Shown here: one piece after another, positions 10,201 through 20,455 of the stretch
Numbering within the stretch: the first letter of the stretch is position 1
How the letters are laid out: each line of letters opens with the position of its first letter
Source of the DNA: Desulfobacterales bacterium
GTDB taxonomy: Bacteria; Desulfobacterota; Desulfobacteria; Desulfobacterales; JAHEIW01
DNA length: 64,000 nucleotides
Reading direction: 5' to 3'
NCBI GenBank assembly: GCA_030066985.1
Contig: JASJAN010000016.1
Span: 38,028-102,027 of the forward strand
Position numbers and translations under genes: made by a program
Notes under the pieces: model-generated
Seen by the model: the letters and a program-made list of their open reading frames with translations, nothing else
Told to the model about the DNA's origin: nothing
The model's database searches: none

Positions 10201-11048
10201 AAAAGGCCGAACATCAGTTTCCGACGGCCGTAGGCTCCGATGTGACCTCGGATCTAACCCTGCTGCTCAAATATTTATCCGGCCGTTTACCGGTGTCGGA
10301 TTTTGAACTAGATTTCAGCCAAAAGGGCACTGCCGCCAATATGCTCAATTCCATATTCAACTGCCTGGGGCACGCCATCAATTATCTGGCGCGTCCGGTG
10401 GATGCCATCAAACACCAGGCCAAAACAGTCACCGTTGGAACCAGCCGGATCAGCGAGCGCCTGGAAGGTATTTTATTCGATGCTCTTGAAGCGGAAAAAC
10501 TCGGCGTCGCTCAACTCACGGCCAGCAATATTATTGTCCTGAAAAATCTGCAGGAAATTATCCACGATATCAGCGGATCGATTCTCTATCGAATTAACGG
10601 CTTAAACCTATTGGGACAGCCAGTCAAAGAAACCACTATTCGCGTGGTCGCCAAACGCGGCGCTGCCGAACAGATTTCCTCACGGGTTGAATCCGACGCC
10701 CAATTGAAAGGAACCAAGCGTATTATTGTCAGACAGGGCAACGTTTATATTGGCAAAGGCCTTAAAGATGAGCGCAGCATCGCCGTTATTCCGGTCCTCT
10801 CCAATTCAGCTTCTGCTCCGAATATCATTGAAAATCTGCTTTTGCTGCATATAGTATTTAAAGAAAACATTCCGCTGAGTTCTAAAATTAAAGCATTGGG
10901 CGGCAAATATGAACACATTCAGAATATTGTGCAGGAAAACAGCGTGGTTTGGGACGATCGGCTGCTTGACGGTATTGCGGTTGAGGAACTATTCGGAAGG
11001 TCCGCCGAGAAGGTGGGAGAGTTTATTATTTCCCTGGCCAGCACGTAG
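7269..11048 (+). CDS. Giant GlmS-like protein: glutamine amidotransferase plus double SIS domains with extra regions
   Basis: At 1259 residues it is about twice the length of GlmS, which makes glucosamine-6-phosphate from fructose-6-phosphate and glutamine. The class II amidotransferase core is recognisable but split. C63-G-I-A-G-I is the usual N-terminal nucleophile motif, here preceded by 62 residues. It is separated from R-G-R-D-S-A-G-I (about 240) by a ~170-residue helical insertion. H-T-R-W-A follows near 350. Two SIS sugar-phosphate isomerase modules come next (FFIGQGTAGVAAL near 620; AVGSGPNKAAADE near 805). About 280 C-terminal residues (VIPVLSNSAS, DERSIAV) match no domain I know. 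With Cys at 62-63, activity would need propeptide removal as in PurF, or the protein is not a canonical synthase. Confidence 0.8.
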   Translation: MHMKPLPLILFVRRLRFILNFLHRSIEWLRLLLAADVYVGKYVERVPDGAIVFFPCRQTLLCCGIAGIVAFKNKKPTSGKLDLQALEDVIAQIEAKGFESCSQANHWLDAYLGGSGRIAALGQGVQGLKTAAQFFLIFSDEKAQHQLQQMAARLADLAASESELLAAQMGHLSAEQVNHMTRAIEEVKDIHWRLENDILANTEKIRRLLIHSPQKPSRESVVLLKKINAVLNSIDRLEVRGRDSAGISIMFMFEAADFQKGQAALEKAGQLAQFKERCDPDPLVNGGINCQPSKQADGKDQIAVAVTYKIALEIGSLGDNVAFLRQQIANDAVFQILATIPAAWDTVSAHTRWASVGAITEANCHPVDNHTSGASVAKCGIIQTCLNGDIDNFQQLKAELEGADTPIHSDITTDTKIIPLKIQRYFQQGHAIEEAFRLAVNDFEGSHAISMHTDLAPGKLFLAQRGSGQAIFIGIAEEHYMASSEVYGFVEETPQYLKLDGEKTITGKQGRTRGQIFILDQISSGGLDGIQAQFYDGTPLALDEKDIKYTEITTRDIDRQQYPHYFLKEIAESPVSVDKTLQNRWKFKEDDKTQYTIELDESIIPQSLQEALATDQIKRIFFIGQGTAGVAALVCANILNHYLDNPAIQIGALKASEFSGFQLNETDSKDAMRDALVVAISQSGTTTDTNRTVDMVKERGAYTLAIVNRRDSDITFKVNGVMYTSSGRDIEMSVASTKAFYSQIVAGAVLGLFIARLKKCRDDAFVDAETRRLLDLPQHMRKVLAMRETIRQSAEKLAVTKTYWAAVGSGPNKAAADEIRIKLSELCYKTISSDYVEDKKHIDLSSEPLIIVCAAGSRSTVIGDIIKDTAIFKAHKATPVVIANQGEDRFNPYAADVFQVPAVEEHLAPILNTLVGHIWGYYAALSINEGSRFLYRFQKDLQDSIQTHTAAGLDIYEIILEKSFQEKVAHFDKAFRAQKAEHQFPTAVGSDVTSDLTLLLKYLSGRLPVSDFELDFSQKGTAANMLNSIFNCLGHAINYLARPVDAIKHQAKTVTVGTSRISERLEGILFDALEAEKLGVAQLTASNIIVLKNLQEIIHDISGSILYRINGLNLLGQPVKETTIRVVAKRGAAEQISSRVESDAQLKGTKRIIVRQGNVYIGKGLKDERSIAVIPVLSNSASAPNIIENLLLLHIVFKENIPLSSKIKALGGKYEHIQNIVQENSVVWDDRLLDGIAVEELFGRSAEKVGEFIISLAST

Positions 11049-11128
11049 TGCCAAGTCCCATAATTAAATTAAAAAGTAGTTGTGACGTGAGCGCCCCTCT
11101 GGAGCTTCAAAGCTTCGATCCCCAAACA

Positions 11129-11264
11129 GGTTTCAGTGGTCAGGTGTCAGCAAACAAGCGACAGAGCACAGAAAACAGAAGCATATTAGATAGCCTCGGC
11201 TTGCAGTGATTCATTAGTCGGCTAATTCTTATCATCTGAATACTGACACCTGACACCTGAAACC
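11129..11264. repeat. Dispersed inverted repeat, GGTTTCAGGTGTCAG family
   Basis: Arms at 11129-11150 and 11243-11264 are inverted copies of each other, about 92 bases apart, and match the arms at 7052-7112. This explains much of the 325-bp gap 11049-11373; the remainder shows no ORF, terminator or convincing promoter. Confidence 0.75.
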
Positions 11265-11373
11265 CCAAAATGACGAATCAAATTAGATATTGTACTCTTG
11301 AAATCTGGGTTTTGCTAAACACCTAAAACGGCTCGCACAACAAATCCACCATTTTACCGATCTGAGATAATCA

Positions 11374-12027
11374 ATGCGCACCCGTCTATTCCAGAGGTCC
11401 TTGATGGCCCCATTTTTCATTGCCTTGCTATTGGCGACGCAGCAGCTGCCGGCCGAGGAATCGGAGCAGGCGGCCCTGCTCGAGGGTAAAGCGTTGATTC
11501 AGAAGCTGCCGTCACAACAAAAAGACGGCAGTGGCAGCGGATATGAATTGATTTACGTCGTTGACGCGCCGCTTGAGGTTTACTGGAAGTTTAAAACAGA
11601 TTTCGAAAACGATTATATCGTCAGCAATAAATTTATTATCTCCCACCGACTGGTTAGCCAGCATGGAAATGTGGTAGTGACCGAGGATATTTTCAGCGAG
11701 GATTTATATACCCACAAGCCCAAGGCCAAATTTCTATGGCAAACGACCCTCTTCCTCCCCCAATATCGTCTGGATTTTGTGCTTTTAAATCCGGCGGAAT
11801 GCGGCCAAAAATTCCATTACGGCTCCATTCGGCTTGAGACATTTGGCGTTTCAAGCCAGAAAACCAAAATTACCCAGAGAGCCTATTTCGATTTCTTTGG
11901 AGTATCTTTTTGGGTAAATTACCCCTGGTACGGCGGCATGAAACACTTTTTAAGATACACTGCCCGCTGGGAACAAGACACCGTTTTGCGCTTAAAACCA
12001 AAATATATTCAAAAAAGTGCACAATAA
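11374..12027 (+). CDS. Exported SRPBCC/START-like hypothetical protein
   Basis: 217 residues with a Sec-type signal peptide (MRTRLFQRSLMAPFFIALLLA, probable cleavage after LPA). The mature part resembles a START/SRPBCC lipid-binding fold: YELIYVVDAPLEVYWKFKTDFE at the start is the usual first strand and helix, and the C-terminus carries aromatic-rich strands (WVNYPWYGGM). I recognise no specific family. It stands alone between two gaps and may bind a hydrophobic ligand in the periplasm, which is inference from fold impression only. Confidence 0.6.
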   Translation: MRTRLFQRSLMAPFFIALLLATQQLPAEESEQAALLEGKALIQKLPSQQKDGSGSGYELIYVVDAPLEVYWKFKTDFENDYIVSNKFIISHRLVSQHGNVVVTEDIFSEDLYTHKPKAKFLWQTTLFLPQYRLDFVLLNPAECGQKFHYGSIRLETFGVSSQKTKITQRAYFDFFGVSFWVNYPWYGGMKHFLRYTARWEQDTVLRLKPKYIQKSAQ

Positions 12028-12039
12028 CCGCGATAAAAA

Positions 12040-12067
12040 TTGACATGATACTGAAGTATGCTATAAT
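12040..12067 (+). promoter_or_regulatory. Consensus sigma70 promoter upstream of the sigma54 activator
   Basis: TTGACA at 12040-12045, a 16-bp spacer and TATAAT at 12062-12067. Both hexamers match consensus perfectly. It predicts a leader of about 185 nt before the GAF-sigma54 activator gene. Confidence 0.7.
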
Positions 12068-12092
12068 TCGTATACAAAAGTGAATAATTATT

Positions 12093-12192
12093 GCCCGATT
12101 TTCCTGGTGGCGCAACGCTCACTGATCTTTAGCTTTAATTATAAGTCATTGTAATTAATTTATAACTATATTAAAAGCATCTGAAATCGGGC
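12093..12192 (+). other. Long leader closed by a 10-bp inverted repeat
   Basis: GCCCGATTTTC at 12093-12103 can pair with GAAATCGGGC at 12183-12192, with one bulged T, enclosing about 80 AT-rich bases. It lies inside the predicted 5' leader of the sigma54 activator. No known riboswitch was recognised; a structured leader is the inference. Confidence 0.35.
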
Positions 12193-12259
12193 TCGATGAC
12201 GGCGCTAAAAGCATTTACGCATAATCAGATAAATACATTTTATAGCTGCGTCAAGGTGT

Positions 12260-13768
12260 ATGAAAATGGATAAAATAGCAAAAGATGCCGGCATTTCCAT
12301 TGATCGATTGAAAGAAATATCCACCTGGGTATCATCGGTACAAGATCTGGATCAGCTGCTGGAGCTGATCATCGAAACCGCCACGCGGATGATGGATGCC
12401 AAAGCCAGTTCGCTGTTGCTGCTAGACCCCAAAACCCAAAGGTTGTACTTTAAAGTCGCCACCGGTGAAAAAAAAGATGACGTCAAGCAGTTTGAGATCG
12501 AAATGGGACAAGGCATTGCTGGATATGTGGCCCAGACCGGTGAACCGTTGCTCATACCCAATGTATCCGAGGACCCGCGCTGGTACAAAGAAATCAGCGA
12601 AAGTATTGGATTTGAAACACGCTCCATTGCCTGTGTTCCCTTGAAGGTCAAAGGCGAAACCATCGGAGTGGTTGAAATCATCGATAAGGCCGACGGCAGC
12701 GCAATTACGGGCGAAGATTTAAAGATCTTATCGGTTTTTGCTGAACTTGCAGCCGTTGGGATCGGCAATGCCCGCAAAATCGAACATGATAAAAAGGAAA
12801 TCAGAGATCTCAAAGAAGAGCTGGATTTGAAATACGAACTGATCGGTGAAAGCACAGCCCTCAGAAAAGTCATCTCCGATGCCGTTAAGGTCGCAAATTC
12901 CAAGGCCAGCACTTTAATCTTGGGAGAAAGTGGTACGGGTAAAGAGCTACTGGCACGGCTGATTCACCGCGCGGGTGCTCGCAAAGATGAGCCCATGATC
13001 GTTCTCAATTGCGCAGCGCTGCCGGAGACGTTGCTTGAAGACGAGCTTTTTGGTCATGAAAAAGGCGCCTATACCGGTGCAACCGGTCGCAAAATTGGTA
13101 AATTCGAGCTTGCAGATAAAGGGACTATTTTTTTGGATGAAATCGGTGAAATGAGCCCCGGTATGCAATCCAAACTGCTTCGCATTTTGCAGGAAGGCGT
13201 TTTTTATCGGGTTGGCGGAAACAAATCCATACCCGTGGATGTGCGGGTCATCGCAGCCACGAATCGCAATATTGCCGAAGAAGTAGCAGAAAGCCGTTTT
13301 CGCGAAGACCTATACTACCGGCTCAATGTCGTTCAGATTCATATGCCGCCAATAAGGGAGCGCAAAGATGATATCCCCTTGCTGGCTGAATACTTTTTAG
13401 GCATCTTCAAGCGCGAACGGGGTGTGTCGAATTTGTCCATATCCAAAAGTGCCATGAATGCCATGGTTCAATATGACTGGCCCGGCAATGTGCGCGAGAT
13501 GAAAAATGCTATTGAAAGAGCGGTTGTCATGGGAAACGGTGGCGCAGTGATGCCTGAAGATCTGCCGCAATTTGCTGCCAAACCCAGCTATCCGGGCATG
13601 AAGGTTGGATTGACATTAAAAGAAGCCACCGACATGTTCAAAAAGGAGTTTATTGCGTTGAATCTCCGGCATACCGGTGGAAATAGAAGTGTGGCAGCCA
13701 AAACCATGAATATTCAAAGAACCTATCTGTCGCGCCTCATCAGCCGCTATGAACTGCTGGATAAATGA
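12260..13768 (+). CDS. GAF-domain sigma54-dependent transcriptional activator (NifA type)
   Basis: 502 residues in the NifA-like order GAF, AAA+, Fis-type HTH. The GAF domain (about 25-175) senses a ligand. The AAA+ domain has Walker A G-E-S-G-T-G-K-E at 222-229, the sigma54-contact loop as G-A-Y-T-G-A instead of GAFTGA, and F-L-D-E-I-G-E. The C-terminal HTH includes NRSVAAKTMNIQRTYLSRL. It opens sigma54 promoters bound by the holoenzyme. The ATG at 12266 (Met3) lies at a better distance from the AAGG at 12253-12256 than the ATG at 12260. A candidate target in the window is the sigma54-like promoter at 24676-24691, but no evidence links them. Confidence 0.92.
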   Translation: MKMDKIAKDAGISIDRLKEISTWVSSVQDLDQLLELIIETATRMMDAKASSLLLLDPKTQRLYFKVATGEKKDDVKQFEIEMGQGIAGYVAQTGEPLLIPNVSEDPRWYKEISESIGFETRSIACVPLKVKGETIGVVEIIDKADGSAITGEDLKILSVFAELAAVGIGNARKIEHDKKEIRDLKEELDLKYELIGESTALRKVISDAVKVANSKASTLILGESGTGKELLARLIHRAGARKDEPMIVLNCAALPETLLEDELFGHEKGAYTGATGRKIGKFELADKGTIFLDEIGEMSPGMQSKLLRILQEGVFYRVGGNKSIPVDVRVIAATNRNIAEEVAESRFREDLYYRLNVVQIHMPPIRERKDDIPLLAEYFLGIFKRERGVSNLSISKSAMNAMVQYDWPGNVREMKNAIERAVVMGNGGAVMPEDLPQFAAKPSYPGMKVGLTLKEATDMFKKEFIALNLRHTGGNRSVAAKTMNIQRTYLSRLISRYELLDK

Positions 13769-13889
13769 AACTGTTTTGCAAACGCGGAATTCGTGCTATG
13801 CTGTGCTCAGATCTGAACTTATAATCGCTGATATGAAACCCGCCCTTTTATCAAACAAGCCCCCCATCGCCTGATAAAGGCAGGACCAG

Positions 13890-14486
13890 ATGGAAAAATA
13901 CAACATTTTACTGGTAGATGATGACCCCTTTATTCTGGAAGGCATCGGTGCGGACCTTGAAAACCAGGGCTTTAATTTGACAGAAGCCAGCAGCGGTGAC
14001 CTTGCGCTGGAATTGCTGAGCCAAACCCAATTTGATTTGGTGATTACCGATTTGGTCATGGAAAATGTCGATGGCATTCAGGTGCTGAAAAAAGCCAAAG
14101 CGGTCAATCCGGAAACAATGGTCATCATCTTGACCGGCTATGGCAATATGACATCGGCCATTGAAGCCTTGCGCCACGAGGCCGATGATTATCTGCTGAA
14201 ACCCTGTGAATCGGCTGTTATGCTGCACCGCATCCATCAATGCCAGGAAAAAGCCGCACTGCGCCAACGATTAAAAATATATCAAAAATTGTTGCCCATG
14301 TGCTGCGTATGTAAAAAAATCAGAGACGACCGCCAGACGGCGCCCGGTAAGGGGCAATGGGTTGCGGTCGAACAATTTATTCATGATAAAGCCAAGCTGG
14401 ATATCACATCAAGCTATTGCCCCGATTGCGCCCAGCAGACCATGGATGCCTTCACCCACCACACGGCAAACCCGTCTAAAAAATAG
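13890..14486 (+). CDS. Response regulator with Cys-rich C-terminal domain
   Basis: 198 residues. The N-terminal receiver (about 1-120) has the acidic pocket D-D-D-P near residue 10, the phospho-acceptor Asp in DLVITDLVMENVDG near 53, and Lys in YLLKPC. A short coiled linker leads to a C-terminal module with CCVCKKIRDD, GQWVAVEQFI and YCPDC, whose cysteines suggest a metal or redox site. This tail is seen on other Desulfobacterota receivers, but I know no assigned function. No DNA-binding output is present. It lies 121 bp after the sigma54 activator; the cognate kinase is not adjacent. Confidence 0.85.
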   Translation: MEKYNILLVDDDPFILEGIGADLENQGFNLTEASSGDLALELLSQTQFDLVITDLVMENVDGIQVLKKAKAVNPETMVIILTGYGNMTSAIEALRHEADDYLLKPCESAVMLHRIHQCQEKAALRQRLKIYQKLLPMCCVCKKIRDDRQTAPGKGQWVAVEQFIHDKAKLDITSSYCPDCAQQTMDAFTHHTANPSKK

Positions 14487-14651
14487 ACACCCGTAATAAA
14501 TTCGGTTAAGCCCGTTACCCGGATGTCCGCCTTAAGTAGGCTGTCCCGTTGGCCGGTTATTGAGAAATAACATTTGATATTATTCCATTTCAAACAGGCG
14601 CAATCCCTTTTTACGTGAAAACGGGCAAACCAGATAGCAGACGGGTTAATC

Positions 14652-16313
<1,662 letters not shown>

Positions 16314-16381
16314 TCATTCGGTTTCATCGGTCAAAACAGTTGACTGTTACAACCACTTTAAACAATGCATCTCCCGGTAAA

Positions 16382-16418
16382 AAAAGAGAAAAAGCCCTTT
16401 GTGCGACGCCCAAAGGGC
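16382..16418 (-). terminator. Rho-independent terminator on the minus strand
   Basis: GCCCTTTG (16394-16401) and CAAAGGGC (16411-16418) form an 8-bp stem with a 9-base loop. Read on the minus strand the stem is followed by a long T-rich run (16381-16393), ending transcription from the eno side before pyrG. In the 353-bp gap 16305-16657 there is also a 10-bp stem with a 24-base loop (CCCTGTGGTG pairing with CACCGCAGGG, minus strand, about 16563-16606) and a short palindromic hairpin near 16498-16514. No ORF is seen there. Confidence 0.8.
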
Positions 16419-16657
16419 CTTTTCATCCGTGCTAACTTTAAATTTTGACATAAAGCAGATTTTTAAAATGTTCGCTGCCTTTCACGTAAGGTAGGAATCG
16501 CAAATGCGATCTGTTTTTAATTTAGTAGTGTCTCAAATGAGCGATCAAATTGCAATATAAAATTTGCCCTGCGGTGCCGCTCAGATGCAGAAAGGTTTGA
16601 CACCACAGGGCCTGAGCCCGGATTTAGATATGGCAAACGCCGCTGTGGCTGTGGTTT

Positions 16658-17617
16658 TTATTCGAATATTCTTTTAAAGTCCTGGATCGTTTTTTCAACC
16701 TCACTTAAACCTTCCTGGTTACCGGAATATTCTGGTACTTGATCCGATTGGCGGTATTCAGACATCAGGCGAGAAATGTCAAATATTTCTGCTGAAAAAG
16801 CGGTATGGATTTGATACTGTTGAACTTCAATCGCCCGCACGCGGATGCCATCCTGAATAAATTCAATTTGCATCGGATACAATGTGTTTTCGATTTTTTG
16901 CCAGTCCGTGTATCGAATTTCCAGCATACCGGTGCGGTTGTCGTGGACAGAGGGAATCACCATGCGCAGAGGGTAAAAGGTTTCTTTATCGATCCAAACC
17001 TGAGGAACGGTCTCATCGGGGAATTCTGCCCCAATCACCAGCGCAAGCTGTTCATCGTATTTTCCCAGGCTGGAGACGGTGACATCAATGCCCAGGGTCA
17101 TCAATCGGGCTTCAAGCGTTTCGCGGGAGCGATACAGCAACAGATCCTTGTAGAGGTCAAAGCGCGACTCTGTAAAATTGGCAATAACGCCGTCAATCAC
17201 CGTAATGGACTGCCCCTGATTATAAACATAAATGCGCTGGTTTGTATCAGAGACAATATCCGATCGAAACGCCTTTGAAAAAACATATCGAATGGACTCT
17301 TCCAGTTGGATGGGTTGGGGTTCGACAGATGTTGGGGCAGTGTCGGATAACTCCGTTGCCAGCCCGCTGGGCTGTCCGGCGGTATCGAGCTCAGCATCGG
17401 GATAGTCTTGTTGTTCCATGGCGTCAGGTTGCGGCGCAAAAGGGTAAAAGATAACGCGCTGTGAAATGAAAAGGCTCTCAGCCGGTCCCAGTTTATCGGT
17501 CATCAGCTGGATGATATGAGGTCCTTGCAGGACGTATGAATGCGCATTGAATAGCAAAAACGCCGTGAGCGTTAAGCTGATGATCGTCGCGACCATAATT
17601 TTTGGATAGGCTGTCAT
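16658..17617 (-). CDS. Membrane-anchored or exported hypothetical protein
   Basis: 319 residues. An N-terminal hydrophobic segment (about 8-27) acts as signal or anchor. A low-complexity Pro/Thr/Glu linker (about 65-100) follows, then a beta-rich domain (about 105-290) with repeated strand patterns such as IWVDKETFYPLRM and LEIRYTDWQKIENTLYPMQIEF. This resembles the lipoprotein-carrier (LolA/LolB-like) fold, in which residues describe substrate dependence on a slope term. I do not recognise a named family. It begins 5 bases after the eno stop and is surely co-transcribed with it. Confidence 0.65.
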   Translation of the reverse strand: MTAYPKIMVATIISLTLTAFLLFNAHSYVLQGPHIIQLMTDKLGPAESLFISQRVIFYPFAPQPDAMEQQDYPDAELDTAGQPSGLATELSDTAPTSVEPQPIQLEESIRYVFSKAFRSDIVSDTNQRIYVYNQGQSITVIDGVIANFTESRFDLYKDLLLYRSRETLEARLMTLGIDVTVSSLGKYDEQLALVIGAEFPDETVPQVWIDKETFYPLRMVIPSVHDNRTGMLEIRYTDWQKIENTLYPMQIEFIQDGIRVRAIEVQQYQIHTAFSAEIFDISRLMSEYRQSDQVPEYSGNQEGLSEVEKTIQDFKRIFE

Positions 17618-17622
17618 AGGTG

Positions 17623-18915
<1,293 letters not shown>

Positions 18916-19124
18916 TCAACCAGCCTCTAGACAATTCAATCCATGGGCGAAAGCTGCGGGAACCCGCCAGCAGAGTATGGATGTTGCCGCCCAACCCCTG
19001 GCAAGCATCGGATGCCAGATCTGGCATGTGGTGAACGGGTTTTGTTAAGGTGCGCTTAGGTCGACTCGGCCCCATGGTGAAATTCAAAAGGACCTTGCCA
19101 TGTTGCTTGACAAATACAAATGAA

Positions 19125-19153
19125 ATGTTACTCTGCAACAGCGTTGATGTCAA
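19125..19153 (-). promoter_or_regulatory. sigma70-type promoter for eno
   Basis: On the minus strand, TTGACA (19153-19148), a 17-bp spacer and TAACAT (19130-19125). It predicts an eno leader of about 230 nt. A second TTGACA (19107-19112) faces the other way with a poor -10 (TACTCT), perhaps serving the divergent gene at 19208. The remaining bases of the 316-bp gap 18892-19207 show nothing else. Confidence 0.5.
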
Positions 19154-19207
19154 GTCAGGCCGAATTGAATACAAGGCGCTTTATATTGTCTAAAAGATCC
19201 GTGCGCT

Positions 19208-19624
19208 ATGGAAGAAAAAGGTAAAGATTTATATGTAACAGCCCACCTTTTTGTCGCTGCTGTACGGGTGTGCGAACATCAAATGGGCACACCGCCGACA
19301 ATTGGAGATATATCTCAACTTCTGACCATGTCGATGGAGCGCAGTAATTATGTTTGCAGAAAACTGAAAGAACTGGGCGTTATCGACAGCGTTGAGGGCT
19401 CATTTGGCAACCGCTTGTTCGTGTGCGATCATTTAAAAATTGAGGAAATTCCACGTGATGCGGATGGAAAGCAATTAGAAGCGGAGCTGAATAAATTTAA
19501 GGAATCCCAAAAGGCGCTATCCGATAAAATTGAAACCATTCAGGCAAAGCAGGCCCAAAAGAAAAAAGACCTCTTTGCCGAAATGGAAAAAAAGCTTAAA
19601 CAGGAGCTGGATAAAAAAACTTAG
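19208..19624 (+). CDS. Small winged-helix protein with coiled-coil tail
   Basis: 138 residues. The first ~80 fit a winged-helix DNA-binding fold (PTIGDISQLLTMSMERSNYVCRKLKELGVI, then a wing GSFGNRLFVCD). The last ~45 are a charged coiled coil (KFKESQKALSDKIETIQAKQAQ) that likely mediates dimerisation. I recognise no named regulator family; MarR-like or ScpB-like folds are possible. It is divergent from eno. Confidence 0.65.
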   Translation: MEEKGKDLYVTAHLFVAAVRVCEHQMGTPPTIGDISQLLTMSMERSNYVCRKLKELGVIDSVEGSFGNRLFVCDHLKIEEIPRDADGKQLEAELNKFKESQKALSDKIETIQAKQAQKKKDLFAEMEKKLKQELDKKT

Positions 19625-19951
19625 TGTTTAATGCTCTCCTCGCGTATCGTCAGCTGTACCCTTTCAGGGTTGTCGGTTTGCTGTTGCAAGGCACCATACC
19701 GAGTTCTGGGCTAAGGGAATGTTTCTTCTTTCGGACATGGCAAGCCAAGCCAACTATCAAATATCATGATGATTTTTTGCTTGACATAAAATTGCCTTTA
19801 TCATTAAGCTTATTGCAATAGCCATCCCATTTGTATTATTTTCAAATACATAAAATAATCTATACAAGCGAAATGCAATGACCCATCACCGTTGACCATG
19901 TGCGGCAACGAAATGTGCGGTCAAACGAATTAGCCTTATACACAGCTATGA
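19625..19951 (+). other. Intergenic region, no gene supported
   Basis: 327 bp. A TTGACA at 19781-19786 with AT-rich sequence around 19804-19812 could be a weak promoter for the following pair of genes. A 65-codon open frame starting at 19624 has no ribosome site and low-complexity composition, and I do not call it. No hairpin terminator is seen. Confidence 0.5.
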
Positions 19952-20455
19952 ATGGAACGCCATATGGATATTGGTAGACCTGAGCAACCAGAGATTTTTT
20001 ATCGCAAAACCCATCGCAAGGATCATGACCAAGTTGCCCTTGATGCGGATATGATACGCTTGTTGATCGCTATCGATGATAAGAAGACACTATCTCAGAT
20101 CGCTGCGGAAGTTCAGATGGAACCAGCAGCCCTCAAAAAGAACCTGGGAAAGCTGATTCAATTGGGGCTGGTTGAACCGATCAAAAAAGACCTGCCCGTA
20201 TTGGATAAAATCTTTTTGCAGGCATTGAATATTAATTTGTCCAAAGCCATCGGTCCGATGGCTGAATTTTTGATTGAAGAGGTCGCATCGGAAATGGAAA
20301 TAACCGACCCCGGCATACCCGTACATCAGGCAGCTGAAATGATTACCACCCTTTCTCATGAAATACCGGACCCTGAAAAACGGATTGAATTTAAAAAATC
20401 CATGATGGATATTCTCAATAAAAAGCGAATCTATACGGAGGTGCCCAAACCATGA
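19952..20455 (+). CDS. Winged-helix-like hypothetical protein paired with a Cache sensor
   Basis: 167 residues (start 19952; an ATG at 19964 with GGA 8 bases upstream is equally likely). Residues ~35-85 look like a small helix-turn-helix (KKTLSQIAAEVQMEPAALKKNLGKLIQLGLVEPI). The C-terminal helical domain (AIGPMAEFLIEEVASEM, then a PDPEKRIEFKKSM element) resembles a small domain found in many Desulfobacterota regulators whose function is unknown to me. It overlaps the next gene by 4 bases (ATGA), so the two are translationally coupled and likely function together. Confidence 0.65.
   Translation: MERHMDIGRPEQPEIFYRKTHRKDHDQVALDADMIRLLIAIDDKKTLSQIAAEVQMEPAALKKNLGKLIQLGLVEPIKKDLPVLDKIFLQALNINLSKAIGPMAEFLIEEVASEMEITDPGIPVHQAAEMITTLSHEIPDPEKRIEFKKSMMDILNKKRIYTEVPKP

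Noticed and set aside
19624..19821. 65-codon frame after the winged-helix gene
   Set aside because: No ribosome site, and composition is not protein-like.
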